This document shows positions 41,520-49,432 of a DNA stretch of 64,000 nt, in pieces. The notes beneath the pieces were generated by a model. It made no database searches and had not been told where the DNA came from. It saw nothing but the letters and a program-made list of their open reading frames with translations. The DNA is from Opitutaceae bacterium (GTDB lineage: Bacteria > Verrucomicrobiota > Verrucomicrobiia > Opitutales > Opitutaceae). Location of the stretch: contig JAWLBB010000001.1 in assembly GCA_041395105.1 (NCBI GenBank), positions 310,001-374,000 on the forward strand, in the 5' to 3' direction. Position numbers and translations under genes: made by a program. Each line of letters begins with the position of its first letter. Positions within the stretch are counted from its first letter, which is position 1.

Positions 41520-43169
41520 ATGGTCGTCGGCAGACCCGCCAATGTGGCGCGGTATCTCCCGGATGGTGCGGTCCGTCAGCCCCACTCTCCGGCCTTGCTC
41601 GTTCCCAGGGGACGCCGGCCGGACGGGTCGATTCATTACCTGGCCCTCACCCGAGCCGAGCTGAACGCGGAGGCCGATGCCTGGGCCCAGCGCCTGACTG
41701 AGGCCGGGGTCCGACCCGGCATGCGGATCCTTCTCATGGTAAGGCCGGGACTTTCCCTGATTTCGATCTGCTTCGCCCTTTTCAAGGCGGGCGCCGTCCC
41801 GGTGGTCATCGATCCGGGGATGGGGCTGCAGGGCTTTCTCCGCTGTGTCGAACGTTCGCAACCAGAGGCGGTCGTCGGGACCACTCTCGCGATCGTCGTC
41901 TCGCGGGTTTTTGCCCGAATGTTCCGTTCCGTGAAGATTCGTTCCCGGGTCGGGCACGACCAGCCGATCGCCGGTCGGGAGCCGCTGTCACCGTTTCCCA
42001 TTGCCCCGACGACCGATCGGGACCTGGCGGCGGTGCTCTTCACTTCGGGCTCCACCGGTCCGGCCAAGGGGGTCTGCTATGAGCACGGCATGTTTGAGGC
42101 CCAGGTCACCGCCGTCCGCGAAACCTACGGCATTTGCCCGGGAGAGATCGATCTTCCCATGCTCCCCATCTTTGCCCTTTTCAACCCGGCGCTGGAAATG
42201 ACCACCGTCGTCCCGGAGATCAATCCAAGCCGGCCGGCCACGGTCGATCCGGCGGCGATCGTGCAGGCGATCCGCCAATGCGCGGTCACCAACAGTTTCG
42301 GGTCCCCGGTCCTCTGGAAGAAGATCGCCGATCACTGCATCCGGATGGGCGAAACCCTGCCCTCCCTGAAACGGATTCTCATGGCCGGGGCCCCCGTACC
42401 GCCCGATCTGATGCGGGATTTTCGCAAGATCGCCCCCAACGGGCATACCCACTCGCCTTACGGCGCGACCGAGGTGCTGCCGGTCGCCAGCATCCGGGAC
42501 ACCGCTGTCCTGGAGGAGACCGCAGCGCGCACCCGGTCCGGCGCAGGCACTTGTGTGGGTCGGCCACTGCCCGGAGTCGAGGTCAGGATCATCCGGTCGA
42601 CTCCCACCGTGCTGGCGTCCATCGACGACGTCGTCAGCCTGCCGGCCGGAGAGATCGGCGAGATTCTCGTGACCGGGCCGACCGTCACCCGCAGTTATGA
42701 CCATCTGCCCGAGGCCACCGCCCGGGCCAAGGTTCGGGACGGGGACCGCGTCTGGCATCGGATGGGTGACCTCGGGTATCTCGATACCGAGGGCCGACTC
42801 TGGTTCTGCGGTCGTCAGGCCGAAGCCGTCCAGACCGTGGACGCGATCTTCCATACCGATTGCTGTGAAGCGGTCTTCAACGCACATCGCGAGGTCCGGC
42901 GCACCGCCCTGATCGGATGGAAGGACAAAGGCTCAGTCGTCCCGGCCATCGTGATTGAGCCCGTTCGGGGCACGGTGATCGGAAACCGTCGCGCCGAGCA
43001 ACGCCTGGTCGAAGAGCTTGCCGAACTGGGCCGGTCCCAAACCCATACCGCCTCGATCCGCCGTTTCTTCTTCCACCCGGGATTTCCGGTCGACGTCAGG
43101 CATAACGCCAAGATCCACCGGCTCCAACTGGCCTCCCATTTCGCAGGGAAGAAACCGATGGAGGCGTGA
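41520..43169 (+). CDS. oleC: OleC-type beta-lactone synthetase (AMP-binding enzyme)
   Basis: The 549-residue enzyme belongs to the ANL adenylating superfamily. OleC converts a beta-hydroxy acid to a beta-lactone in head-to-head synthesis of long-chain olefins. The AMP motif is LFTSGSTGPAKGVCYEHGMFEAQV near residue 175. Further blocks are LPIFALFNPALEMTTV, TNSFGSPVLWKK, SPYGATEVLPVASI and HRMGDLGYLDTEGRLWFCGRQAE. The end FPVDVRHNAKIHRLQLA is that of the OleC group rather than of acyl-CoA synthetases. The catalytic Lys of the C-terminal part is in HNAKIHR. Normally oleA, oleB and oleD are close; here only oleD is in the window, 2.8 kb downstream. Confidence 0.85.
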   Translation: MVVGRPANVARYLPDGAVRQPHSPALLVPRGRRPDGSIHYLALTRAELNAEADAWAQRLTEAGVRPGMRILLMVRPGLSLISICFALFKAGAVPVVIDPGMGLQGFLRCVERSQPEAVVGTTLAIVVSRVFARMFRSVKIRSRVGHDQPIAGREPLSPFPIAPTTDRDLAAVLFTSGSTGPAKGVCYEHGMFEAQVTAVRETYGICPGEIDLPMLPIFALFNPALEMTTVVPEINPSRPATVDPAAIVQAIRQCAVTNSFGSPVLWKKIADHCIRMGETLPSLKRILMAGAPVPPDLMRDFRKIAPNGHTHSPYGATEVLPVASIRDTAVLEETAARTRSGAGTCVGRPLPGVEVRIIRSTPTVLASIDDVVSLPAGEIGEILVTGPTVTRSYDHLPEATARAKVRDGDRVWHRMGDLGYLDTEGRLWFCGRQAEAVQTVDAIFHTDCCEAVFNAHREVRRTALIGWKDKGSVVPAIVIEPVRGTVIGNRRAEQRLVEELAELGRSQTHTASIRRFFFHPGFPVDVRHNAKIHRLQLASHFAGKKPMEA

Positions 43170-43307
43170 TCCGGATCGCCTCGCTGGCTCATCCGGACGT
43201 TCCTCTTTTCCATTCTCCAGACCCGGAAGAGCCCGATCAAGGCGCTCAACGGGTTAAGGGGACAAAGGGTTTGACGAGAGTGTTTGATTCCCAACTGACT
43301 GACGATC

Positions 43308-44402
43308 ATGCATTCCAGGGTGAAAGTCGGACTCGTCGGGTGCGGAGCGATCGCCCCGGCCTATATGGAGAATCTCGGTGGGAACCTTTCATCGGGTTTG
43401 GAGGTGGTGGCCTGTTCGGACCTGAATCACGAGCTGGCGGTCAAGCTGGCCGAGAAATACGGGATTGCGAAAGCCTGCCCGACCGAAGTCCTCCTGGCCG
43501 ATCCGGAGATCGACCTGGTCCTCAATCTCACCCCCGCCCCGGCTCATCTGGCGGTCAGCACGATGATTCTGCAGGCGGGAAAACACCTCTTTTCGGAAAA
43601 GCCGCTCTGTTTGGATCTCGGCGATGCGGCCCGCCTCCTTGACCTGGCCCGAAGCCGCGGCCTCTCGGTTGGGGGAGCGGCCGATACCTTCCTCGGCGCG
43701 GGACTGCAAATGGCCCGGCGGCTGATTGAAGACGGGCGTATTGGTGAACCGGTCGCCTGCACCACCCTGGTATCCATTCCGATGAGACAGAATCGGCGCT
43801 ACCATCAGGTCTTCAAGGGAACCGTTCTCGATCTCGGGCCCTATTATGTGACCGCGCTGGTCCATCTCTTTGGTCCCGTCCGGCGCGTCGTCGGGCTCGC
43901 GCCGGTGCGTTCGCCGACAAAAATCGATGCGGCCTCGGGAGAGACTTTTGAACTGGAACGCGCTTCCACCGCCGCCGCAGTCCTGGAATTCGAGTCGGGG
44001 GTGACCTCGACCTTTCTCGCCTCGGAGGACGTGCATGGCTACTTTCCCCGGGTCGAGGTCTTTGCCACGACGGGTCGAATGACCTTGAGCGATGCCAATG
44101 CCTATTCCGGACCAATCAAGGTGGAGACCCACTCGGGGTCGGAAACCATTGAACCAGGACCCGGAGATGGTTATGTCTCGCCCAAGCGGGGCCTAGGAGT
44201 GGCCGAGATGGCCGCCGCCTTGAAGGCCGGTCGGGAACCCCTCGCCAACGGGGATCTTATGCTCCACACCCTCGAAATCCTTCTCGCCATTCACCGGGCC
44301 TCGGAAACTCGCACCTGTACGGAGATCGCCAGCCGCGCGAAGCAACCTCGTCTCTTGGCGCAAGGGGAGATTGTCGTTGTGCCCGCCGGGCCGGATCAGT
44401 GA
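43308..44402 (+). CDS. Gfo/Idh/MocA family oxidoreductase
   Basis: The 364-residue protein has an N-terminal NAD(P)-binding Rossmann domain (VKVGLVGCGAIAPAYMENL) and the EKP motif HLFSEKPLCLDLGDAARLL near residue 100. The C-terminal substrate domain carries GTVLDLGPYYVTALVHLFGPV. The family oxidises or reduces sugars, cyclitols and related compounds; the substrate cannot be told from sequence. It lacks a signal peptide. It lies between oleC and oleD on the same strand, but has no known part in olefin synthesis, so its presence may reflect an insertion into an old ole cluster. Confidence 0.88.
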   Translation: MHSRVKVGLVGCGAIAPAYMENLGGNLSSGLEVVACSDLNHELAVKLAEKYGIAKACPTEVLLADPEIDLVLNLTPAPAHLAVSTMILQAGKHLFSEKPLCLDLGDAARLLDLARSRGLSVGGAADTFLGAGLQMARRLIEDGRIGEPVACTTLVSIPMRQNRRYHQVFKGTVLDLGPYYVTALVHLFGPVRRVVGLAPVRSPTKIDAASGETFELERASTAAAVLEFESGVTSTFLASEDVHGYFPRVEVFATTGRMTLSDANAYSGPIKVETHSGSETIEPGPGDGYVSPKRGLGVAEMAAALKAGREPLANGDLMLHTLEILLAIHRASETRTCTEIASRAKQPRLLAQGEIVVVPAGPDQ

Positions 44403-44483
44403 GGCAAAGCCTCGTTGAAAGGCAGACCTGGGATTCGGATCAGGCCTGTCTGAATTGGTTCGGTGCCGGGCGAGCCGGCCCTT

Positions 44484-45869
44484 TCAGCCCCGGGGTTTCG
44501 GAAGGGCAATCCGGGGTGGAAAGGGCAAACCCTGCAATTTCTCCATCAAAGCGCGGGTTCGGCCTTCGTGACGGGTGGATGATTCGGTCACCCACTTCTT
44601 GAAGCCGGGATTGGTCCTCAGCGCCTCCGAGGTTCGGCTTCCTGCTTGATTGATGGCGTCGACGGAACCGGTAATGCCGCCGGCAAGGTGACCGCCGCTG
44701 CCGGTCGTCATGCTGTCGAAGCCCGCTTTGCTCTTCTCCCTGTTGGCCGAGACCAGGCCGGTCGCCATCTGACCGGCGCCCTTGATCAATGAACCGGTCG
44801 CATGGACGGCACCCTTGGCCATTGAGGTCGCCGTGCCAACCGCTCCGACCAGCACCTCCCTGCCTGAGGTCAAGGTGGAGTTCAAGAGTCGGCCGATACC
44901 TCCCGTCATTCGTGTGGCGACGCTGGCCAGGACTTCGGGCAACTCAAACACGGGCGCATCGATCGGGCCCTGGACCCGGAATGGATAGGCACTCCTGTTC
45001 GAGGTGGTGACCGTTCCGGTCACCTGAATAACCCCTGCGGATGTGGCGAAGTCCACATCGAGATCGAAGCCTTCCCCGCCCAACAGTTTGTCGGTGTTGT
45101 CGGGAATGGCCGGCACAAACGTTTCATAGAGGCACCCCGTGATCCGAACGGCTCCCAGTAGGACGGGGATCCCGGTGGCCAACGGGCCGAAACGTGAGGC
45201 AACCGCGATCCGTGCACCTTCGACCTCCGGTTGGACGATCTCGCAGTGAATCTCCAGAGACCCGATCGAGTTGTCGGGATAGGGACCGACGATGAGATCG
45301 TTGATCTCAAGCGTCCCCCGGTCAATGGTCAGCAGGAAATCGGGAACTCCAAGCGAACGATCCCGGCGGACAATGCTGATGCCGTCCGCCTCAATCCGGT
45401 CAACCTTCATGGCAAATGGGTTGGCCGGTTCTTCCGGCGTGGCGGGCGAGACCGGATCCGATGTCTTCTTTCTTTTGGCGGTGAGCGACTCGATCCAGAC
45501 GCTGAGGTTTGTCCGACCGTCTGCCAGAGTCGTGACGTCGACGGTGAGGTCGTTCACCCGCAGTTCCTTCAAGTGGCGATCGGGAAAGATGGCGCCCCTC
45601 CAGCCGGCGATGTCGATCCGGGCCACCGAAACCATCGGCTCGGCGCCGAATCCATCGGGTTGACCCAAGCGAAGACCGGTCACTGAACAGGTGTCTCCAG
45701 ATACGGAAAGATCCAGGGCACCGATCTGCACGGGAACCTTCAGCTGTTGCTCAAGGACCTTCGAGACGATCCACTCCGCGTTGGCGCGGAGAGCCAGAAA
45801 ACCGGCCAGAAGCAGCATCAGGACAGATGCCCCACCGATCAGTAACCATCTGGTCCTCCTCGGTTTCAT
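44484..45869 (-). CDS. AsmA-like inner-membrane anchored protein
   Basis: The product is 461 residues from ATG 45869 (MKPRRTRWLLIGGASVLMLLLAGFLALRANAEW): one N-terminal transmembrane anchor, then a large periplasmic region. WIVSKVLEQQLKVPVQIGALDLSVSGDTCSVTGLRLGQPDGF is the usual beginning of AsmA/DUF748-type proteins, which are thought to move phospholipids to the outer membrane as long beta-groove bridges. The middle is beta-rich. The C-terminal 120 residues (MAKGAVHATGSLIKGAGQMATGL...) are helical and low-complexity. It is shorter than most AsmA proteins. It reads against its neighbours and is divergent from oleD, with about 108 bp between starts. Confidence 0.72.
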   Translation of the reverse strand: MKPRRTRWLLIGGASVLMLLLAGFLALRANAEWIVSKVLEQQLKVPVQIGALDLSVSGDTCSVTGLRLGQPDGFGAEPMVSVARIDIAGWRGAIFPDRHLKELRVNDLTVDVTTLADGRTNLSVWIESLTAKRKKTSDPVSPATPEEPANPFAMKVDRIEADGISIVRRDRSLGVPDFLLTIDRGTLEINDLIVGPYPDNSIGSLEIHCEIVQPEVEGARIAVASRFGPLATGIPVLLGAVRITGCLYETFVPAIPDNTDKLLGGEGFDLDVDFATSAGVIQVTGTVTTSNRSAYPFRVQGPIDAPVFELPEVLASVATRMTGGIGRLLNSTLTSGREVLVGAVGTATSMAKGAVHATGSLIKGAGQMATGLVSANREKSKAGFDSMTTGSGGHLAGGITGSVDAINQAGSRTSEALRTNPGFKKWVTESSTRHEGRTRALMEKLQGLPFPPRIALPKPRG

Positions 45870-45977
45870 GGCTTTCGGTATCCGGCCAAATGTCGGCCTG
45901 ATTCCCGCCACTGGCAAGCGCATGGAGAGTCTCATCCGGGGTTGCGAAGCGATGCGCCGCAACCATGCTGGCCGCCA

Positions 45978-47006
45978 ATGCCGGATCCTTCACCACCTTT
46001 CGACAGCACTGTCCTCGTGACGGGTGCCAGCGGTTTTGTCGGCGGCGCTCTGGCCAATCGACTCCTCGACCAGGGACGAAAGGTCCGGGTCGTCTGCCGT
46101 TCACCGGTCCCGGCATTGCAGGCAAGGGGTGCCGAATGGGTGCGGGCGGATCTGGCTGATCCGGCTGCGATTCGCGGATCCTGCCAGGGGATGGGGACGG
46201 TCTTTCATGTCGGGGCCAAGGTGGGGATCTGGGGCCGGTTGGCCGATTTCCAGTCGATCAATGTCGAAGGAACCCAGGCCCTGATCAATGGATGTCGGGA
46301 TTTCGAGGTGCCGCGCCTCGTCTTCACCAGTTCGCCCAGTGTCGTCTTCAACGGTCAACCGTTGCAGGGTGCCGACGAGTCGCTCCCCTATGGTAGGAGG
46401 ATTCCCGCCCACTACGCCGCGACCAAGGCCCTCGCCGAAGCAGCTGTCCTCAAAGCGGACGACCCGGGCGGATTGCGGACCATCGCCCTCCGACCGCACC
46501 TGGTCTGGGGTCCCGGTGACACCAATCTTGTTCCAAGAGTGATCGAGAGAGCCCGGGCGGGTCGGCTCCGCATCGTTGGAGATGGGAAGAATCGGGTTGA
46601 TCTGACCCATATCAACAACGTGGTTGAGGCCCACCTTCAGGCGGAACGTCGCCTCTTCGAAACTCCGGACCGTGTCGGGGGCCGTGCCTACTTTATCACC
46701 AATGATGAACCGGTCGTCCTCTGGGACTGGATCAGTCAATTGCTCGAACAGTTGAACATCCCCCCGATCCGCAAACAGATCAGCTACCGATCCGCCCGTC
46801 GCCTCGGAGCGGCCTGCGAAGGCCTCTGGTCGACCCTCCGATTGCCCGGTGAACCGCCCATGACCCGTTTCGTTGCTTCCGAACTGGCCAAAGACCATTG
46901 GTTCTCCATCGGACGTGCCCGGGCCGATCTGGGATACGTTCCGGGCGTCTCGATGGCGGAGGGACTGGAGCAATTGCTCGTCAATCTCTCGAACCGGTCC
47001 CTTTGA
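45978..47006 (+). CDS. oleD: OleD-type 2-alkyl-3-oxoalkanoate reductase
   Basis: This 342-residue short-chain dehydrogenase is of the 3-beta-hydroxysteroid dehydrogenase/NAD-dependent epimerase type. Blocks are TVLVTGASGFVGGALANRLLDQGRKVRVVCRS (NADP(H)-binding Gly motif), GTVFHVGAKVGIWGRLADFQSINVEGTQALI, LVFTSSPSVVFNG, and the Tyr-x3-Lys pair in HYAATKALAEAAVL. DLTHINNVVEAHLQA is also typical. In the olefin pathway OleD reduces the 2-alkyl-3-ketoacid made by OleA to the hydroxy acid that OleC then uses. The FHV-AK-GIWG wording favours OleD over sterol enzymes. Its presence close to oleC supports the assignment. The start at 45978 is chosen at MPDPSPPFDSTVLVTG. Confidence 0.82.
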   Translation: MPDPSPPFDSTVLVTGASGFVGGALANRLLDQGRKVRVVCRSPVPALQARGAEWVRADLADPAAIRGSCQGMGTVFHVGAKVGIWGRLADFQSINVEGTQALINGCRDFEVPRLVFTSSPSVVFNGQPLQGADESLPYGRRIPAHYAATKALAEAAVLKADDPGGLRTIALRPHLVWGPGDTNLVPRVIERARAGRLRIVGDGKNRVDLTHINNVVEAHLQAERRLFETPDRVGGRAYFITNDEPVVLWDWISQLLEQLNIPPIRKQISYRSARRLGAACEGLWSTLRLPGEPPMTRFVASELAKDHWFSIGRARADLGYVPGVSMAEGLEQLLVNLSNRSL

Positions 47007-47041
47007 CCCGACCCGCCGGAAGCTTGACCGGGAGACTTCGC

Positions 47042-47944
47042 CTACTCCGGCACAACCGGAATCGGCCTCCTCCGCTCGAACCAGAGGCCGTTCCACGAGT
47101 AAATGGCGAGGGCGGTCCAGATGAAGACGAAGCCTGCCAGCTGTGTCATGGTGAACGGTTCGTGATAGATCCACAGGCCGATGACGAATTTTACCGTGGG
47201 CGCGAGATACTGAAACAGGCCGATCGAGGTCAGGGTGATCCGCCCGGAACAGTAGCCGAAGAGGACGAGCGGGATCGCCGTGATCACCCCCGTGCCGACC
47301 AGAAGGAGGTCCACCCGGGTCGATTCGTGCAGGAATACGCCTTCGCCGCGGACCTGAAGAATGAGCAGCCCGATGAAGGCAATCGGCAGGAGGGCATTCA
47401 TCTCGATCGCCGCCCCGCTGAGGGCACCGACCGACGCCCGCTTCCGAAGCAATCCGTAGAAGCCAAAGGAAAAGGCGATGACCAGCGGGACCCAGGGCAG
47501 GCCACCCGTCTGGAAGGCGAAGAAACCCACTCCGATCACCGCAAAGCCGACCGCGATCCATTGAGGGAGGTTCAACCGTTCCTTCAGGAAGATCATCCCG
47601 AGAGCCACATTGACAAGGGGGACCAGGAAATAGCCGAGGCTGGCCTCGAGAATCCGTTCATGAAAGACCGCCCAGACATAGGTCAGCCAGTTGGTCGCCA
47701 ACAGGACGGCACGGATCGCGTGGGAGGCGAAAATCGGAGCGGACCGGAATTCCGCCCGGAGCAGCCCGAGCCGGCCGGTTGACGCCAGGATTCCCGTCAA
47801 CAGGAGCGCCGTCCAGAACCAGCGGTGGGCAATCACCTCAAACGCCGGTTCGGCCGCCAGTTGCTTCCAGTAGATGGGCAGAAATCCCCAGAGCAGAAAA
47901 GCCGAAGCGGCCGCAACCCCCCCTTTGACATTCTCAGGACGCAT
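47042..47944 (-). CDS. rarD: EamA/RarD-type transporter
   Basis: The product is 300 residues from ATG 47944 (MRPENVKGGVAAASAFLLWGFLPIYWK), with about ten hydrophobic helices in two EamA repeats. The opening GVAAASAFLLWGFLPIYWKQL, the HRWFWT turn and NWLTYVWAVFHERILEASLGYFLVPLVNVALGMIFLKERL are characteristic of RarD. The family exports small molecules; RarD was named for chloramphenicol sensitivity, but its true substrate is unknown. It converges with oleD (35 bp between stops). Its upstream region holds the 25-bp palindrome at 48006-48030, shared with the divergent small HTH gene, so both may be controlled from it. Confidence 0.9.
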   Translation of the reverse strand: MRPENVKGGVAAASAFLLWGFLPIYWKQLAAEPAFEVIAHRWFWTALLLTGILASTGRLGLLRAEFRSAPIFASHAIRAVLLATNWLTYVWAVFHERILEASLGYFLVPLVNVALGMIFLKERLNLPQWIAVGFAVIGVGFFAFQTGGLPWVPLVIAFSFGFYGLLRKRASVGALSGAAIEMNALLPIAFIGLLILQVRGEGVFLHESTRVDLLLVGTGVITAIPLVLFGYCSGRITLTSIGLFQYLAPTVKFVIGLWIYHEPFTMTQLAGFVFIWTALAIYSWNGLWFERRRPIPVVPE

Positions 47945-48005
47945 CAATCCCGCGCACTCTGATTCCCCCGCATCTCCCAAGCAAGCCGGATGGCACAACC
48001 CGACC

Positions 48006-48030
48006 GTTTGTAACATAATGCGTTACAAAC
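48006..48030. promoter_or_regulatory. 25-bp palindrome, probable operator (copy 1)
   Basis: Arms GTTTGTAAC and GTTACAAAC (perfect, 9 bp each) surround a 7-bp centre, ATAATGC. It lies between divergent rarD (start 47944) and the small HTH-like gene (start 48066). Copy 2 (48483-48507), read on the other strand, differs at a single centre base. The symmetry and position are those of a regulator binding site. Confidence 0.65.
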
Positions 48031-48065
48031 CAGCCCCGGCGGTTTAGGTATCAGGAATGCCGGAT

Positions 48066-48443
48066 ATGATTCCTCTCCCTGCCAGGTTCACCCTCTACTC
48101 CGATCTCATCGAAATGCTGGCCGAGGCGGCCGTTGACCACGCAAAGCGAGTCGCCGCCAACCGGAAGTTTGCCCGTAGGAAAGGGATCGGAGACGCGCGG
48201 AAACCGGGACCGGATACGCCCTTGTGGAATGCCCTCGTCCTGTGGGTTCAGCCCCATCTGGCCAAGCGCGGTGCCAAGAGCAATCTGGCCCGGGTTCTGG
48301 GTCTGCCCCGCCAACGGATCTATGACTATTTCACCCGCCGGACGATGATGCCGGACAGTGAAGGCATCCTCCACATCCTGCTGTGGCTGGCCGCTCAGGA
48401 GTCGACCCTCAAGCCCGGACGACATGCCCAACCAGTGAGCTGA
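48066..48443 (+). CDS. Small putative HTH DNA-binding protein flanked by palindromes
   Basis: The start at 48066 (MIPLPARFTLYSDLIEMLAEA) is favoured over the ATG at 48057 because AGGA ends 9 bp before it but directly touches the earlier ATG. The product is 125 residues, basic and helical. Residues about 75-110 (AKSNLARVLGLPRQRIYDYFTRRTMMPDSEGILHILLWLA) have the spacing of a helix-turn-helix: a small-residue helix, the turn LGL, then a recognition-like helix with RQ-x2-Y. The N-terminal half is a long helix pair. I do not recognise a named family. The gene lies exactly between two nearly identical 25-bp palindromes, so self-regulation is likely. It could be a small selfish or regulatory cassette. 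Confidence 0.7.
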   Translation: MIPLPARFTLYSDLIEMLAEAAVDHAKRVAANRKFARRKGIGDARKPGPDTPLWNALVLWVQPHLAKRGAKSNLARVLGLPRQRIYDYFTRRTMMPDSEGILHILLWLAAQESTLKPGRHAQPVS

Positions 48444-48473
48444 ACCGGTCGGCGGGACCCGAACGCCGACGGA

Positions 48474-48516
48474 TCCCTGCGGGTTTGTAACGTATTATGT
48501 TACAAACCCGCAGGGA
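48474..48516. promoter_or_regulatory. Extended palindrome with the same 25-bp core (copy 2)
   Basis: Perfect 18-bp arms (48474-48491 and 48499-48516; left arm TCCCTGCGGGTTTGTAAC) enclose a 7-bp centre. The inner 25 bp (48483-48507) are the inverse of copy 1 with one change. It lies between the convergent HTH-like and methyltransferase genes and could also form a terminator hairpin, though no T-run follows on either strand. Confidence 0.65.
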
Positions 48517-48519
48517 AGA

Positions 48520-49335
48520 TCAGGTGGAGGGAGCGGCGGTGCGTTGGCGGACAGCTTCGAAGAGGGTGATGAGGGTGGCCATGGCGACGTTGAGGGAGTC
48601 GGCCTGGCCGGCCATGGGGATTCGCAACGGAAGATCGCAGGCTTCGAGCCAGGTTCTGCTGAGTCCGAATTGTTCACTGCCCATGACGACGGCGAGGGGT
48701 CCGGTCAGATCGGCTGCGGTGTAGAGGGTATCGGTATGGGGCGTGGTCGCCGCGGTCCGGATGCCCCGGCTCCGGAGCCAGGCGATGACTTCCTCGGACG
48801 AGGCCACAGCGACGTCGACCGCGAAGAGGACGCCGGTCGAGGACCGCACGACATTGGGGTTGAAGAGGTCGGTCACGGGATCGCAGACGATGACGGCGTC
48901 CACCCCGGCGGCATCGGCGCTGCGCAGGATGGTGCCCAGGTTTCCCGGTTTTTCGATCGATTCAACGACGAGAAGGAAGGGCGGCCGGCCCAATTCGAGA
49001 TCGTCGAGGGCGTTCTGCCATTGGTCCACGATGGCGAGAAGGCCTTCCGGGCGGTCGCGGTAGGCGACCTTGGCAAAGACGGGCCTGGTCAGTTCAAAGA
49101 GGCGGGCCCCGGCGGTTTCCGCCGCTTGGATCAGTTCACGTTCGTTGGTGCCGAGAAACCATTCGGGTGCGTAATAGAGCTCCCGGATGGGCACCTTCTT
49201 CTCCAGCGCCCGGCTGATGGCCCGGTAGCCTTCGACCGGGAAGACCCTTTGTTCGTCACGGGGACGACGATCCCGCAGCCGGACCAGATTCTTGATCCGC
49301 GGATTCTGCAGACTGGTGATGATCTCGACCGCCAT
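48520..49335 (-). CDS. TrmH/SpoU family RNA 2'-O-methyltransferase
   Basis: This is a 271-residue SPOUT methyltransferase started at 49335 (MAVEIITSLQNPRIKNLVRL). The N-terminal substrate-binding domain (VFPVEGYRAISRALEKKVPIRELYYAPEWF) is of the L30e-like type seen in RlmB and TsnR-like enzymes. The knotted catalytic domain has motif 1 IEKPGNLGTILRSADAAGVDAVIV (Asn-x2-Thr-x2-Arg), motif 2 LAVVMGSEQFGLS, and motif 3 LRIPMAGQADSLNVAMATLITLFEA. It should methylate a ribose in rRNA or tRNA; the exact target is unclear. It is divergent from the uracil methyltransferase gene at 49433. Confidence 0.92.
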   Translation of the reverse strand: MAVEIITSLQNPRIKNLVRLRDRRPRDEQRVFPVEGYRAISRALEKKVPIRELYYAPEWFLGTNERELIQAAETAGARLFELTRPVFAKVAYRDRPEGLLAIVDQWQNALDDLELGRPPFLLVVESIEKPGNLGTILRSADAAGVDAVIVCDPVTDLFNPNVVRSSTGVLFAVDVAVASSEEVIAWLRSRGIRTAATTPHTDTLYTAADLTGPLAVVMGSEQFGLSRTWLEACDLPLRIPMAGQADSLNVAMATLITLFEAVRQRTAAPST

Positions 49336-49432
49336 GCCGGTCATGGTGGAGGCCGTGGCGCGGAAGGAAAGACCGAATCGTTGTGGCTGTCCGGAAGATT
49401 GACCCCGGGCGTCGGCGCGTTCTTCTGGGAGG

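Noticed and set aside
41520..43169. Annotation as a long-chain fatty acid-CoA ligase.
   Set aside because: The middle and C-terminal blocks match the OleC branch, and an OleD-type gene is close by.
48006..48507. The palindromes resemble half of an XerC/XerD dif-type site (word TTATGTTA), so the HTH gene could be a dif module.
   Set aside because: Only one 8-bp half matches. The other arm and the 11-6-11 layout do not fit, and the sites are fully symmetric, as for a dimeric regulator.
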